This document shows positions 26,307-34,484 of a stretch of 64,000 nucleotides of DNA, piece by piece (the stretch's first letter is position 1; each line of letters begins with the position of its first letter). The position numbers and the translations under genes were made by a program. Below the pieces are notes generated by a model. That model made no database searches. It was not told where the DNA came from and saw only the letters and a program-made list of their open reading frames with translations. The stretch is from Halomonas gemina (GTDB taxonomy: Bacteria; Pseudomonadota; Gammaproteobacteria; Pseudomonadales; Halomonadaceae), in contig NZ_JAMJPK010000011.1 in the NCBI RefSeq assembly GCF_023554995.1, forward strand, positions 1 through 64,000. The letters are read 5' to 3'.

Positions 26307-27896
26307 ATGCCTCCGAACAAGACTCCCGCCCCTTCCGGGGCCTCGGCGCTGTCGCGCCTGGGCGACCCCATCGTGCTGCTGCTCACGGTCGGCTTCATCG
26401 TGGCCTTCGTCGGCCTGTCGCTCTACGACATCGACCTGGTGGCCGACAGCATCAGCATCGGCTTCGCCTGGACGGCAGCCACACTCGGCACCTACTTCCA
26501 GCTCCTGCTGCTGCTGACCTTCCTGATCGCCATCGGCGTGGCCATCTCGCCGGCGGCCGGCGCCCGGGTCGGCAACCTCACGAGCCCGCAGATCGGCACC
26601 TTCAAGTGGCTGTCGATGATCATGTGCACCCTGCTGGCCGGTGGCGGCGTGTTCTTCGCCGCGGGCGAGCCGGTCTACCACTTCGTGGTGACCCCGCCGG
26701 CCTTCGACACCGAGGCGGGCACCGCCGAGGCCGTGGCCGGCGCCCTGGCCCAGTCGTTCATGCACTGGGGCTTCCTGGCCTGGGCGGTGCTGGGCTCGCT
26801 CAGCGCCATCGTGCTGGCCCATGCCCACTACGTGAAGGGCCAGCCGCTGCAGCCGCGCACCCTGCTCTACCCGGTGTTCGGCGAACGCGTCATGAAGGGT
26901 GCGCTGGGCAGCCTGGTCGATGCCTGCTGCGTGATCGCGGTGGTCGCGGGCACCGTCGGCCCGATCGGCTTTCTCGCCACCCAGGTGAGCTTCGGCCTGC
27001 ATGAGCTGTTCGGCGTCAGCGAGGGCTACGCCACCCAGCTCGGCATCCTGGTGCTGCTGGCGGGGGTATACGTCACCTCGGCGATGACCGGCATCCACAA
27101 GGGCATCCAGATCCTGTCGCGCTTCAACGTCTTCCTGGCGCTGGCCATCGCCGCGGTGATCCTGGTGGCCGGCCCCACCCTGTTCCTGGTCAACGCCTTC
27201 AGCCAGGGCTTCGGCGAGTACCTGTCATCGTTCTTCAGCATGGCCACCATGAGCGCCGAGACCGCGCCGGCCTGGTGGATGCAGTGGTGGACGGTGTTCT
27301 TCTTCGCCTGGTTCATCGGCTATGCGCCGCTGATGGCGATCTTCGTGGCACGCATCTCCCGCGGGCGCACCATCCGCGAGATGATCCTGGCCGTGGCAGT
27401 GATGGCCCCGGTGGCCACCGCGATCTGGTTCACCCTGCTGGGCGGCTCCGGCATCCACTACCAGCTGACCGAGGCGATCGACCTCAGCGAGGCGCTGAAC
27501 AACTTCCAGTTCGACGTGGCGACCCTCACCGTGGCCCAGGCGCTGCCGGGTGGCCCCCTGATGGCGCTGGCCATCCTGCTGCTGACCAGCATCTTCGTGG
27601 CCACCACCGGCGACTCCATGAGCTACGCCATCGCCGTGGTGTGCGCCGGCCACGACGCGCCAAGCCCTCTGGTGCGCGCCTTCTGGGGCATCACCATGGC
27701 GCTGATGGCCGGCATCCTGCTCTATATGGGCGCAGGGCAGATCGGCGCACTGCAGCAGTTCATCGTGATCACCGCGATTCCGGTCTCACTGGTGCTGTTG
27801 CCCTCGCTGTGGGCCGGCCCCCGGGCCGCCTATGCCATGGCGCGGGAGCAGGGCATCCTCGCCCCCGGCGCAGCGGCCGCCGCCCGGGCCGACTGA
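26307..27896 (+). CDS. BCCT-family transporter (second copy)
   Basis: A 529-residue, 12-segment BCCT protein, distinct from the copy at 9638. The tryptophan segment is WWMQWWTVFFFAWFIGYAPL followed by ARISRGRTIREM, and the glycine stretch reads GGGVFFAAGEPVYHFV, lacking the MGIGL pattern of typical Na+-coupled betaine carriers. This places it in a divergent BCCT subgroup whose substrate I cannot name. It imports or exchanges an osmolyte-like compound across the inner membrane. A strong hairpin follows the gene. Confidence 0.9.
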   Translation: MPPNKTPAPSGASALSRLGDPIVLLLTVGFIVAFVGLSLYDIDLVADSISIGFAWTAATLGTYFQLLLLLTFLIAIGVAISPAAGARVGNLTSPQIGTFKWLSMIMCTLLAGGGVFFAAGEPVYHFVVTPPAFDTEAGTAEAVAGALAQSFMHWGFLAWAVLGSLSAIVLAHAHYVKGQPLQPRTLLYPVFGERVMKGALGSLVDACCVIAVVAGTVGPIGFLATQVSFGLHELFGVSEGYATQLGILVLLAGVYVTSAMTGIHKGIQILSRFNVFLALAIAAVILVAGPTLFLVNAFSQGFGEYLSSFFSMATMSAETAPAWWMQWWTVFFFAWFIGYAPLMAIFVARISRGRTIREMILAVAVMAPVATAIWFTLLGGSGIHYQLTEAIDLSEALNNFQFDVATLTVAQALPGGPLMALAILLLTSIFVATTGDSMSYAIAVVCAGHDAPSPLVRAFWGITMALMAGILLYMGAGQIGALQQFIVITAIPVSLVLLPSLWAGPRAAYAMAREQGILAPGAAAAARAD

Positions 27897-27925
27897 GCCG
27901 CACGCCAGTTGCCACAATGCCTGGA

Positions 27926-27949
27926 GGCGGCACCCGGTCGGGTGCCGCC
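27926..27949. terminator. Bidirectional hairpin terminator between BCCT and GFA genes
   Basis: GGCGGCACCC, loop GGTC, GGGTGCCGCC is a perfect 10-bp stem between two convergent genes, 29 bases after the transporter stop. It is followed by TTCCCTGTCT, a weak T-run. Confidence 0.7.
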
Positions 27950-27966
27950 TTCCCTGTCTCTGTGGC

Positions 27967-28440
27967 CTATGGTGTCTCCAGCCCCAGCCGGCGGTGCCAC
28001 TCGGCGATACTCTCCTCGGGATAGCCGGCGAAGCACCTGTCATTCTCCCTCGCCTCGACCTCGACCCAGCCGGACTTGCTGTCGAGCAGCAGGTGGACCC
28101 GCTCAGGGGGGATCGGCAGCTCGCTGTCGATGGCCGAGGCGAAGGGATGGACCAGCTCGGGCCAATGGGGATCGAAGACCCATAGTGCGCTGGCGCAGTG
28201 GCGGCAGAAATGACGCTCGCCGGCACTCTGCTTGCCGTCGATCACGGCATGATAGACGCCCTTGTGCTCGCCACCTTCTACCTCGAGGGTCTCGGCGCGT
28301 GCGCTCAGGTTGATGGCATAGCCGCCGCCACCCGCGGTCTTGCGACAGATCGAGCAGTAGCACCGCTGGTAGGGATACGGGTGCGGCGAGACCACCGAGA
28401 AGCGTACCGCGCCGCAGTGGCAGGAGCCTTCGAGTCGCAT
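27967..28440 (-). CDS. GFA-family (glutathione-dependent formaldehyde-activating-like) zinc protein
   Basis: A 157-residue CENP-V/GFA-fold protein with three zinc-ligand clusters: GSCHCGAVRF, RCYCSICRKT and HFCRHCAS. Family members are annotated from a bacterial enzyme that forms S-hydroxymethylglutathione, but most have unknown substrates. ATG at 28440 has GGAGG 7 bases upstream and is preferred over longer starts. A paralogue with an in-frame 88-codon deletion lies at 49424-49624, and a more distant relative at 45587-46021. Confidence 0.88.
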   Translation of the reverse strand: MRLEGSCHCGAVRFSVVSPHPYPYQRCYCSICRKTAGGGGYAINLSARAETLEVEGGEHKGVYHAVIDGKQSAGERHFCRHCASALWVFDPHWPELVHPFASAIDSELPIPPERVHLLLDSKSGWVEVEARENDRCFAGYPEESIAEWHRRLGLETP

Positions 28441-28518
28441 GTTCGTTCCTCCGGGGTGCAACAATGGCCTTGAGAAGTCTAGTCCTCACAGCACCTCAGG
28501 TAGGTCAGCACGTGTGCC

Positions 28519-29085
28519 CTATCTCGCCGGCAGGAAGCGGTGCCATTCGGTCGAGCTTCCGGCGACGGGCACCACAAACACGACACCAACCGCGGAAGCA
28601 CTCACCCGCACCACCATTGCACCGTCATCCGTCTTGCGGAAGCGATAGGCCATGGACTCGAAGCCACTTGCTTGTTCCGCCATCCAACGCGAGGTTTCCA
28701 GCAGCAACCAGCCATCCTCGCAGCGATAATGCTCCTGACGCAGCAGGAGGCGCGGTTCGACGGAAGCCTGCTCGTCGAGCAATTCGATCCTGAGCGCCAC
28801 GTCTGCTTCACCCGTGATCCGCACACGATTCTCGCGCGCCGCAGCGGCGGTGTCTGCAAAGAAATAGCTGGAAAGATGAGGCGGGGAATACTGAGGTGAG
28901 CCACCCTTCGGCACTGCTCGCTCTCCCGCGTTCTGATACACGCCCGCAACAGAGGGGCAGCTATCGCCCTCGGCTGCAGAGAGGCCACCCCATTCCACAG
29001 GATAGACGCCGTGTGACGAACAACCCGGCATAACGACCGCGGCTACAAGAGCCAGAAACCATGCCGTGCTGGCTGATCGACTCAT
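28519..29085 (-). CDS. Hypothetical lipoprotein
   Basis: A 188-residue protein with a lipoprotein signal peptide: STAWFLALVAAVVMPGC, cysteine at about residue 22. The mature part shows no domain I recognise; it contains DSCPSVAGVYQNAGERA, which is reminiscent of small lipoproteins that bind or report envelope state. It lies 78 bases upstream of the GFA gene on the same strand. Function unknown; outer membrane or periplasmic location inferred from the lipobox. Confidence 0.65.
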   Translation of the reverse strand: MSRSASTAWFLALVAAVVMPGCSSHGVYPVEWGGLSAAEGDSCPSVAGVYQNAGERAVPKGGSPQYSPPHLSSYFFADTAAAARENRVRITGEADVALRIELLDEQASVEPRLLLRQEHYRCEDGWLLLETSRWMAEQASGFESMAYRFRKTDDGAMVVRVSASAVGVVFVVPVAGSSTEWHRFLPAR

Positions 29086-29203
29086 AGGCGATTCCCCTCG
29101 GGAAAAGTGTGAGCAAGGCGCGAGGCGATGCCCTGCCCCTACCCCCCCTTCCCCTCACCGGTTACCGCCAGAGCGGCATCCAAGACATCCGCCGTCGGCC
29201 CCT

Positions 29204-29506
29204 TCATAGCCCCGGGCCTTGCTTGTCGGGACCCGGGTCAGGCGCCTTTTGCCCCACCTGCGCCTGGCTGAACTGCTGGTGGGTGCCGTCGCAGTAAGGC
29301 GCATTGCTGGTCTGCTTGCACTGGCACAGGAAGGCCTCGCCATCCTGCTCGGCCTCGAACACCTTGGGGCCGAAGCCCGTGCCCTTGTGGGAGCCGTCGC
29401 AGAAGGGCTGCGTCTGCGAGTGGCCGCATGCGCAGAAGGCATACTTCTTGCCCTTCTGCAGCGTGACCGCCTTGGGTTGGTTGTCAGCGATGACCGGCTG
29501 GCTCAT
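29204..29506 (-). CDS. CDGSH-type iron-sulfur protein with two clusters
   Basis: A 100-residue protein with two CDGSH motifs, CACGHSQTQPFCDGSH and CQCKQTSNAPYCDGTH, each giving the 3-Cys-1-His ligand set for a [2Fe-2S] cluster. Tandem CDGSH proteins resemble the mitochondrial MiNT (CISD3) class and may handle electron or cluster transfer. ATG at 29506 follows AGGAGG at 5 bases. The C-terminal 18 residues are proline/glutamine rich and probably disordered. Confidence 0.92.
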   Translation of the reverse strand: MSQPVIADNQPKAVTLQKGKKYAFCACGHSQTQPFCDGSHKGTGFGPKVFEAEQDGEAFLCQCKQTSNAPYCDGTHQQFSQAQVGQKAPDPGPDKQGPGL

Positions 29507-29685
29507 GGTGGCCTCCTGGGGTCGGGGTGGATGTTGCGAGTCTGGATGAGCCCCGGTGGCCTTGGCAATCAGCACCGGGCCCTTGGCGCCAACGGCATGT
29601 CGGCTGAGGCGGGCGCAAGGCGAGCCCCTCGCCCGCCCTATCCGGCTCGGCTAGACTGGAAGGCTTTCCGCCCCAGAGACCCGCC

Positions 29686-30591
29686 ATGCAAGCCACCCTC
29701 GAGCAGCGCGCCCTCAAGCTCTCCATTCTCGTGACCCTGGGGGTCTCCAGCCTCGGGGTCACCTTCGGCCTGCTGGCCGGCTCGCAGTCGATCCTCTTCG
29801 ACGGCGTCTTCTCCACCATCGACGCCGCCATGTCGGGGCTGGCGCTGCTGGTGGCCCGACTCGCCGTGCGCGAGGCCAGCGAGCGCTTCCAGCACGGCTA
29901 CTGGCACCTGGAGCCGCTGGTCGCTGCGCTCAACGGCAGCATCCTGATGCTGCTCTGCTTCTATGCCTTTCTCACCGCCCTGCTCGACCTGCGCGAGGGC
30001 GGCCGCGAGCTCGCCTTCGACCTGGCGATCGGCTACGCGGTGGTGGTGGCCATCGTCTGCTTCGCCATGACCGCCTACCAGCGGCGCATCAACCGCATCG
30101 CGGACTCCGAGTTCGTGCGCATCGACATGCAGGGCTGGCTGATGGCGGCGCTGATCACCACCTCGCTGCTGCTGGCCTTCATCATCGCCCGCTTCCTGCA
30201 AGGCACCGCCTGGGCACACCTCACCCCCTACGTGGACTCGGTGCTGCTGATGGTGCTGACGGCCAGCTTCATGCCGGTACCCATCGGCATCGTGCGCCGC
30301 GCCATGAAGGAGGTGCTGCTGATCGCGCCGAGCGGGATCGACCGCGAGGTGCATGCGGCCATGGCGCCGGTGATGGCGCGCGAGGGGCTACTGCACTACT
30401 ACAGCCACGTGGCCAAGGCCGGCCGTGGCCACTACATCGAGATCCATATCGTCACCACGCCCGAGTACGGGCAGGGCCAGGGCATCGCCGTGCTCGACGA
30501 GATCCGCGAGCAGATCAGCGCCGGGCTGAGCCCGCCGCCGGAGCGGCGCTGGTTCACCGTGGCCTTCACCGCCGACGAGCGCTGGGCCTGA
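29686..30591 (+). CDS. Cation diffusion facilitator (CDF) family transporter
   Basis: A 301-residue protein with an N-terminal membrane domain (about six segments; SQSILFDGVFSTIDAAMSGL and RFQHGYWHLEPLVA, corresponding to the family's metal-site helix region) and a C-terminal cytoplasmic domain of about 90 residues. CDF proteins export Zn2+, Fe2+, Co2+ or Mn2+ by proton exchange. The metal-site motif FDGVFSTIDA differs from the classic HxxxD of zinc exporters, so metal preference is open. Confidence 0.85.
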   Translation: MQATLEQRALKLSILVTLGVSSLGVTFGLLAGSQSILFDGVFSTIDAAMSGLALLVARLAVREASERFQHGYWHLEPLVAALNGSILMLLCFYAFLTALLDLREGGRELAFDLAIGYAVVVAIVCFAMTAYQRRINRIADSEFVRIDMQGWLMAALITTSLLLAFIIARFLQGTAWAHLTPYVDSVLLMVLTASFMPVPIGIVRRAMKEVLLIAPSGIDREVHAAMAPVMAREGLLHYYSHVAKAGRGHYIEIHIVTTPEYGQGQGIAVLDEIREQISAGLSPPPERRWFTVAFTADERWA

Positions 30592-30624
30592 GCAGGCTAG
30601 CCGGCATTCGCGCGCGACCTCTCC

Positions 30625-32268
30625 TCACTCCTCCCGGGAGACCCACTGCCCCGCCCGCTGTGCGGCGCGCCCCTCGGCCTCCAGCTTGAGCAGGTGGGCC
30701 AGTGCCGAGCGTGCCGCCACTCCCAGCTTCTCCTCCGGTACGTCGTCGTAGGCGTGGCGTGTCAGCGTCTCCAGGCTCACCGGGGCGTGGCGCGCCAGGG
30801 CCCGGCGCACCTTGTGCTCCCGGGCCAGGCGGTGGGTGACCAGGAAGTCGATAGCGGCGTGGGCCTCACCGATCAGGAAGCCGTGGCCCGGGGCGATGGT
30901 GTCGAAGGGCTCCTCCCCCAGGGCATTCAGGGCTTCCAGGTAGGCGGCCATGTCGCCGTCCGGCGGGTTGATCACCACCGTGGAGCCCTGCATCACCTGG
31001 TCGCCGGCGAACAGCAGTCGCGCGGGCTCCAGCAGGTAGCAGAGATGGTTGGAGGCGTGACCCGGCGTATGCAGCACCTTGAGCGAACCCGCGGGCGTTT
31101 CGAGGCGCTCGCCGTGGCGAGGCCGGTGGTCGGGCACGAAGCCGGCGTCCTGGCTGGCCCCGGGCGGCGGCGGCAGGCCCACCAGCCGGGCGCTGGTGCG
31201 CGCCTTGAGCCAGGCCGCTCCCGGCGAGTGGTCGATATGGGTGTGGGTCACCAGCACCCGGGAGAGCCGCCCGCCGGCCAGTGCCAGCAGCCGCTCCAGG
31301 TGGGCCGGCTCCGCAGGGCCGGGGTCGATCACCAGATGGTCATCGCCGTCGCCCAGCAGGTAGCTGTTGGTACCGGGGCCGGTCATCGCGCCTGAGTTGG
31401 GGGCGGTGACCCGGATCACCCCCGGCGCCAGTTCGACCGCCCGGCCGGGCTCGATCTCGGCGCTGGCCATGCCCCGGCGCTGCGGGTCCAGGCGGCGCAC
31501 CTCCGCATAGGCCGGGGCATCCGGCTCCACCTGCCAGGCGGCGCCGCCCTTGCGGGCTGGCCAGGGGCGGCTGGGACGCGGCGTCGGCGGGTTGGCATGG
31601 GCGTAACGCAGCAGCGCCTCGGCGGTCGCAAAGTCGGCGAGCAGGCGCAGGGTGCGCAGGGTGGGATAGCCCAGCGCGAGCCGGCCCCGGCGGTGATCCG
31701 CCAGCACATCGGCGGGCGTGCGCCAGGCGTGGGCGATGGTCTCGCTGCCGTCGTGCGCCGCCTGCTGCCCCGGCGGCGCCAGGGCCACGAAGAAGCGCGT
31801 ATCGAAGCGTCGCGGCGCGCCCCGGGGCGTGACCCAGTGGCCCAGGTAGGCCAGCCGATCGAGGGGCAGCACCAGCCCGTGGTGTTCGCACAGTTCGCGG
31901 AAGTCGACCTCGCCGCGGCACAGTGCTTCACGGCCTGCGCTCAGGACAGGATGATCGCCAGGCAACGCACGGCCCCGATCGTCCAGCGCCGGCAGCAGGC
32001 CCGCCTCCTCGAGGCATTCGCGCAGTGCCGCGATCATGTAGTCGGCCCCGCCCTCATCGAGGCTCAGGGTCTGGCTGATGGCGGCGTCGCCACGGCCCGA
32101 GGCGCAGGCCCGCACGTCCGGGTCCTGGGGGTCCACGGCACCGCCGGGGAAGACGAAGTAGCCGGGCAGGAAGGCCGCCTGCCAGGTGCGCTGCAGCACC
32201 AGGACCTCGAGCCCCCGGTCGCTGTCGCGCACCAGGGCGAGGGTCGCGGCGGGACGAATCTCGGTCAT
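30625..32268 (-). CDS. Nudix hydrolase fused to metallo-beta-lactamase-fold hydrolase
   Basis: A 547-residue two-domain protein. Residues 1-about 240 are a Nudix domain (FPGGAVDPQDPDV at the start of the box, RECLEEAGLL as the metal-binding helix, with a long insertion between them). Residues about 285-500 are an MBL domain with THTHIDHSPGA, a further zinc histidine in LHTPGHASNH and APGHG, resembling LACTB2-type hydrolases, followed by a winged-helix-like tail. Such fusions may act on nucleotide or acyl-CoA substrates; none is assigned. I chose ATG at 32268 (GGGAG upstream); an ATG at 32283 overlaps the stop codon of the upstream thioesterase gene, so the two are translationally linked. Confidence 0.85.
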   Translation of the reverse strand: MTEIRPAATLALVRDSDRGLEVLVLQRTWQAAFLPGYFVFPGGAVDPQDPDVRACASGRGDAAISQTLSLDEGGADYMIAALRECLEEAGLLPALDDRGRALPGDHPVLSAGREALCRGEVDFRELCEHHGLVLPLDRLAYLGHWVTPRGAPRRFDTRFFVALAPPGQQAAHDGSETIAHAWRTPADVLADHRRGRLALGYPTLRTLRLLADFATAEALLRYAHANPPTPRPSRPWPARKGGAAWQVEPDAPAYAEVRRLDPQRRGMASAEIEPGRAVELAPGVIRVTAPNSGAMTGPGTNSYLLGDGDDHLVIDPGPAEPAHLERLLALAGGRLSRVLVTHTHIDHSPGAAWLKARTSARLVGLPPPPGASQDAGFVPDHRPRHGERLETPAGSLKVLHTPGHASNHLCYLLEPARLLFAGDQVMQGSTVVINPPDGDMAAYLEALNALGEEPFDTIAPGHGFLIGEAHAAIDFLVTHRLAREHKVRRALARHAPVSLETLTRHAYDDVPEEKLGVAARSALAHLLKLEAEGRAAQRAGQWVSREE

Positions 32269-32282
32269 GCGCGCTCCCGCCA

Positions 32283-32729
32283 TCAGCGCGGCCTGACCAC
32301 GGCCAGGGTCATCGTGGCCTTGGCCACCAGGGTGGCGCCCTCCTCGCCACCATACACCTCCGACTCGGCGACGATCAGGGTGCGGCCGGGCTTGAGCACC
32401 CGCCCCACGCAGCGCAGTTCAGGCCCGCGGGCCGAGCGCAGCAGGTTGATCTTGAACTCGGCGGTGAGCACGATCGCCCCGGCCGGGATCAGGGTGGCAC
32501 CGGCGGCCCCGGCGGTGTGGTCCGCCATGGTGGCCAGCACGCCGGCATGCACGAAGCCATCCTGCTGCTGGTGGTCCTCGCGCACCGCCAGGCGCGTCAC
32601 GCAAAGGCCCGGGGCGATCTCCTCGGCCTCGATGCCGAGCGAGCGGATGAAGGGCGCCGCCTGGAAGATGCGCTCCACCTCGGTCCGATAGTCGGGGTTG
32701 GCCGGCGGGAAGTCGGGGGCCCGGGTCAT
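32283..32729 (-). CDS. PaaI-family hotdog thioesterase
   Basis: A 148-residue hotdog-fold protein with the PaaI-type helix motif DGFVHAGVLATMADHTAGAA, followed by EFKINLLRSARG strand segments. These enzymes hydrolyse acyl- or aryl-CoA thioesters. ATG at 32729 follows AAGGAG at 7 bases. It overlaps or abuts the downstream Nudix-MBL gene, so the pair may jointly process CoA or acyl-CoA compounds; that is inference. Confidence 0.85.
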   Translation of the reverse strand: MTRAPDFPPANPDYRTEVERIFQAAPFIRSLGIEAEEIAPGLCVTRLAVREDHQQQDGFVHAGVLATMADHTAGAAGATLIPAGAIVLTAEFKINLLRSARGPELRCVGRVLKPGRTLIVAESEVYGGEEGATLVAKATMTLAVVRPR

Positions 32730-32893
32730 GGGACGGCTCCTTGTGGTGATTGTCTCAGCCATCAGCAATACCATGCCGGACACGCCCGGCCCATTGGTCG
32801 ATGGCAGGGGGCGTGGAGGGACCGACTGGACATCCCGGGGTACCTGAACGACGCTTCACGAGACCCTGCCCACGCCGCCCCGAGAACGCCAGC

Positions 32894-33325
32894 ATGCCGC
32901 AATACCACAACGATGCCACCCTGCCCCTGCCGCTCTTCCCCGGCAGCCATATGGTGATCGACGACGCCTACGTCTTCCTCTCGGGGCTGACCGCCGAGGA
33001 TATCCAGGGCGGCGAGACGGTGATCGGCGACATGGCCGAGGAGACCCGCCTGGTAATGCGCAGCCTCCAGCGCATGCTGGCCACCGCCGGCTGCGACATG
33101 GAGGACGTGGTGCGGGTCGACGTGCACATCACCGACCTCGACCTGATCCGCGACATGGACGCCGCCTACGCCGAATTCTTCGACGCCCACCGCTACCCGG
33201 CACGCACCTGCACCCAGTCGCCCCGCCTCTACGGCGGCGCCCACGTGGAGATCACCGTGATGGCGCGACGCCCCGCCGGCAGCAAGGAGACCCCGGCCTC
33301 GGAGGCGGAGCCGTCAGGCAACTGA
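32894..33325 (+). CDS. RidA/YjgF-family protein
   Basis: A 143-residue member of the RidA superfamily (FLSGLTAEDIQGGETVIGDM; MRSLQRMLATAGCDMEDVVR; VDVHITDLD). RidA proper deaminates reactive 2-aminoacrylate and needs an arginine in a PRG-like segment near the C-terminus; here the equivalent reads SPRLYGGAHVEITVMA, so it may belong to another subgroup with unknown substrate. The C-terminal 20 residues are polar and probably unstructured. Confidence 0.8.
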   Translation: MPQYHNDATLPLPLFPGSHMVIDDAYVFLSGLTAEDIQGGETVIGDMAEETRLVMRSLQRMLATAGCDMEDVVRVDVHITDLDLIRDMDAAYAEFFDAHRYPARTCTQSPRLYGGAHVEITVMARRPAGSKETPASEAEPSGN

Positions 33326-33340
33326 AGAGCGGCTCGGGAG

Positions 33341-34363
33341 TCACTGCAGCGTCAGGCGCAGGCCGCGAAAACGCCGACGATACGCCCGCGGGGTGAGCCC
33401 CACGCGCCGACCGAACAGGCGCCGAAAGAAGCTCGGGTCGGCATAGCCGACCTGCTCGGCCACCGCCTCAATGGGCTCGTCGCCGCTCTCCAGGATCTGC
33501 TTGGCCTCCTCGAGGCGCAGGGTGTGCACATAGTCCATGGGCGTCATGCCGGTAGCGGCCTTGAAGCGACGCTTGAAGGAGCGCTCGGTCAGCCCGCTGC
33601 GGCGGACCATGCCGGCCACCGGCGAGTGGGCATCGTAGTGCTGGGCGACCCATACCTGGGCCTCGCTGATCAGCGCGTCCTCCACCTGTCGGGCGGCGGT
33701 CAGGGCCGCATAGGGCTGCTGGCCCTCGTGGTGCCAGTCGATCAGGAAGATCCGCGACAGGTGCATCGCCTCGTCCACCCCCACCAGCCGCGCCACCAGG
33801 AACAGCGCCAGGTCGATCCAGGTGGTGCCTCCGCCGGCCATGATCAGGCGGCCCCCCTCGCCGCTGACCACCAGGGCGCGATGGGCATGCACGCACACCT
33901 CCGGATGCTGACGGGCCAGGGCATCGCAGTAGGCCCAGTGGGTGGTGGCATCCTGCCCGGCGAGCAGCCCCGTCTCGGCGAGCAGCAGCGAGCCGGTGCA
34001 GGCCGCAGCCAGCAGGGCCCCGCGTCCGTGGCAGGCCAGTAGCCAGGCCAGTTCCGGGTCGTAGTGCCCTTCCAGCCTGGCGCCGGGCACCACCAGCAGG
34101 TCGGGAATGCAGATGGCCGTCGGCGCCCGACAGTCGGCCAGCGCTCCGTCCGGCTCGATCCAGGCCCCGTTGCGGGTGCGAAAGCCCCGCCCGTCGCGGG
34201 AGACGATCAGCGGGTACAGCAACGACACCCCGGGGCGCCCGTGCATCAGCAGCTCCCAGTCGCGGCCGGCCGACCCGAAGAGGTCGAACATGCCATAGAG
34301 GGTGGAGGCGGTGGTCTCGGGCACCGCCAGGATGGCGACCTGAGTGGCGGATTCAATCGTCAT
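33341..34363 (-). CDS. GlxA-type transcriptional regulator (DJ-1/PfpI domain plus AraC HTH)
   Basis: A 340-residue regulator. Residues about 10-200 form a class I glutamine amidotransferase-like (DJ-1/PfpI) domain with AAACTGSLLLAETGLL around its nucleophile-elbow cysteine. Residues about 235-335 form an AraC HTH (RSGLTERSFKRRFKAATGMT and AVAEQVGYADPSFFRRLFGR). It is divergent from the methyltransferase gene, with 121 bases between them containing a 13-base direct repeat; it probably controls that gene. ATG at 34363 is chosen because AAGGGG lies upstream; longer starts lack a site. Confidence 0.9.
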   Translation of the reverse strand: MTIESATQVAILAVPETTASTLYGMFDLFGSAGRDWELLMHGRPGVSLLYPLIVSRDGRGFRTRNGAWIEPDGALADCRAPTAICIPDLLVVPGARLEGHYDPELAWLLACHGRGALLAAACTGSLLLAETGLLAGQDATTHWAYCDALARQHPEVCVHAHRALVVSGEGGRLIMAGGGTTWIDLALFLVARLVGVDEAMHLSRIFLIDWHHEGQQPYAALTAARQVEDALISEAQVWVAQHYDAHSPVAGMVRRSGLTERSFKRRFKAATGMTPMDYVHTLRLEEAKQILESGDEPIEAVAEQVGYADPSFFRRLFGRRVGLTPRAYRRRFRGLRLTLQ

Positions 34364-34445
34364 GGCAGAAAACACCCCTTTGCGGCGCAATCCCCTTTCG
34401 TTGCGATGCCGTTCCCGCCGTAGGGTTCTCCTGTACGCCAACAAC

Positions 34446-34471
34446 AATCCCTAAGAATAATCCCTAAACAT
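34446..34471 (+). repeat. Tandem 13-base direct repeat in the GlxA/methyltransferase intergenic region
   Basis: AATCCCTAAGAAT (34446-34458) is followed at once by AATCCCTAAACAT (34459-34471), 11 of 13 identical. Two direct repeats spaced by about one helical turn are the usual layout of AraC-family sites. It lies immediately upstream of the methyltransferase ribosome site (AGGAG). Confidence 0.5.
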
Positions 34472-34484
34472 CAGGAGAACCCTC

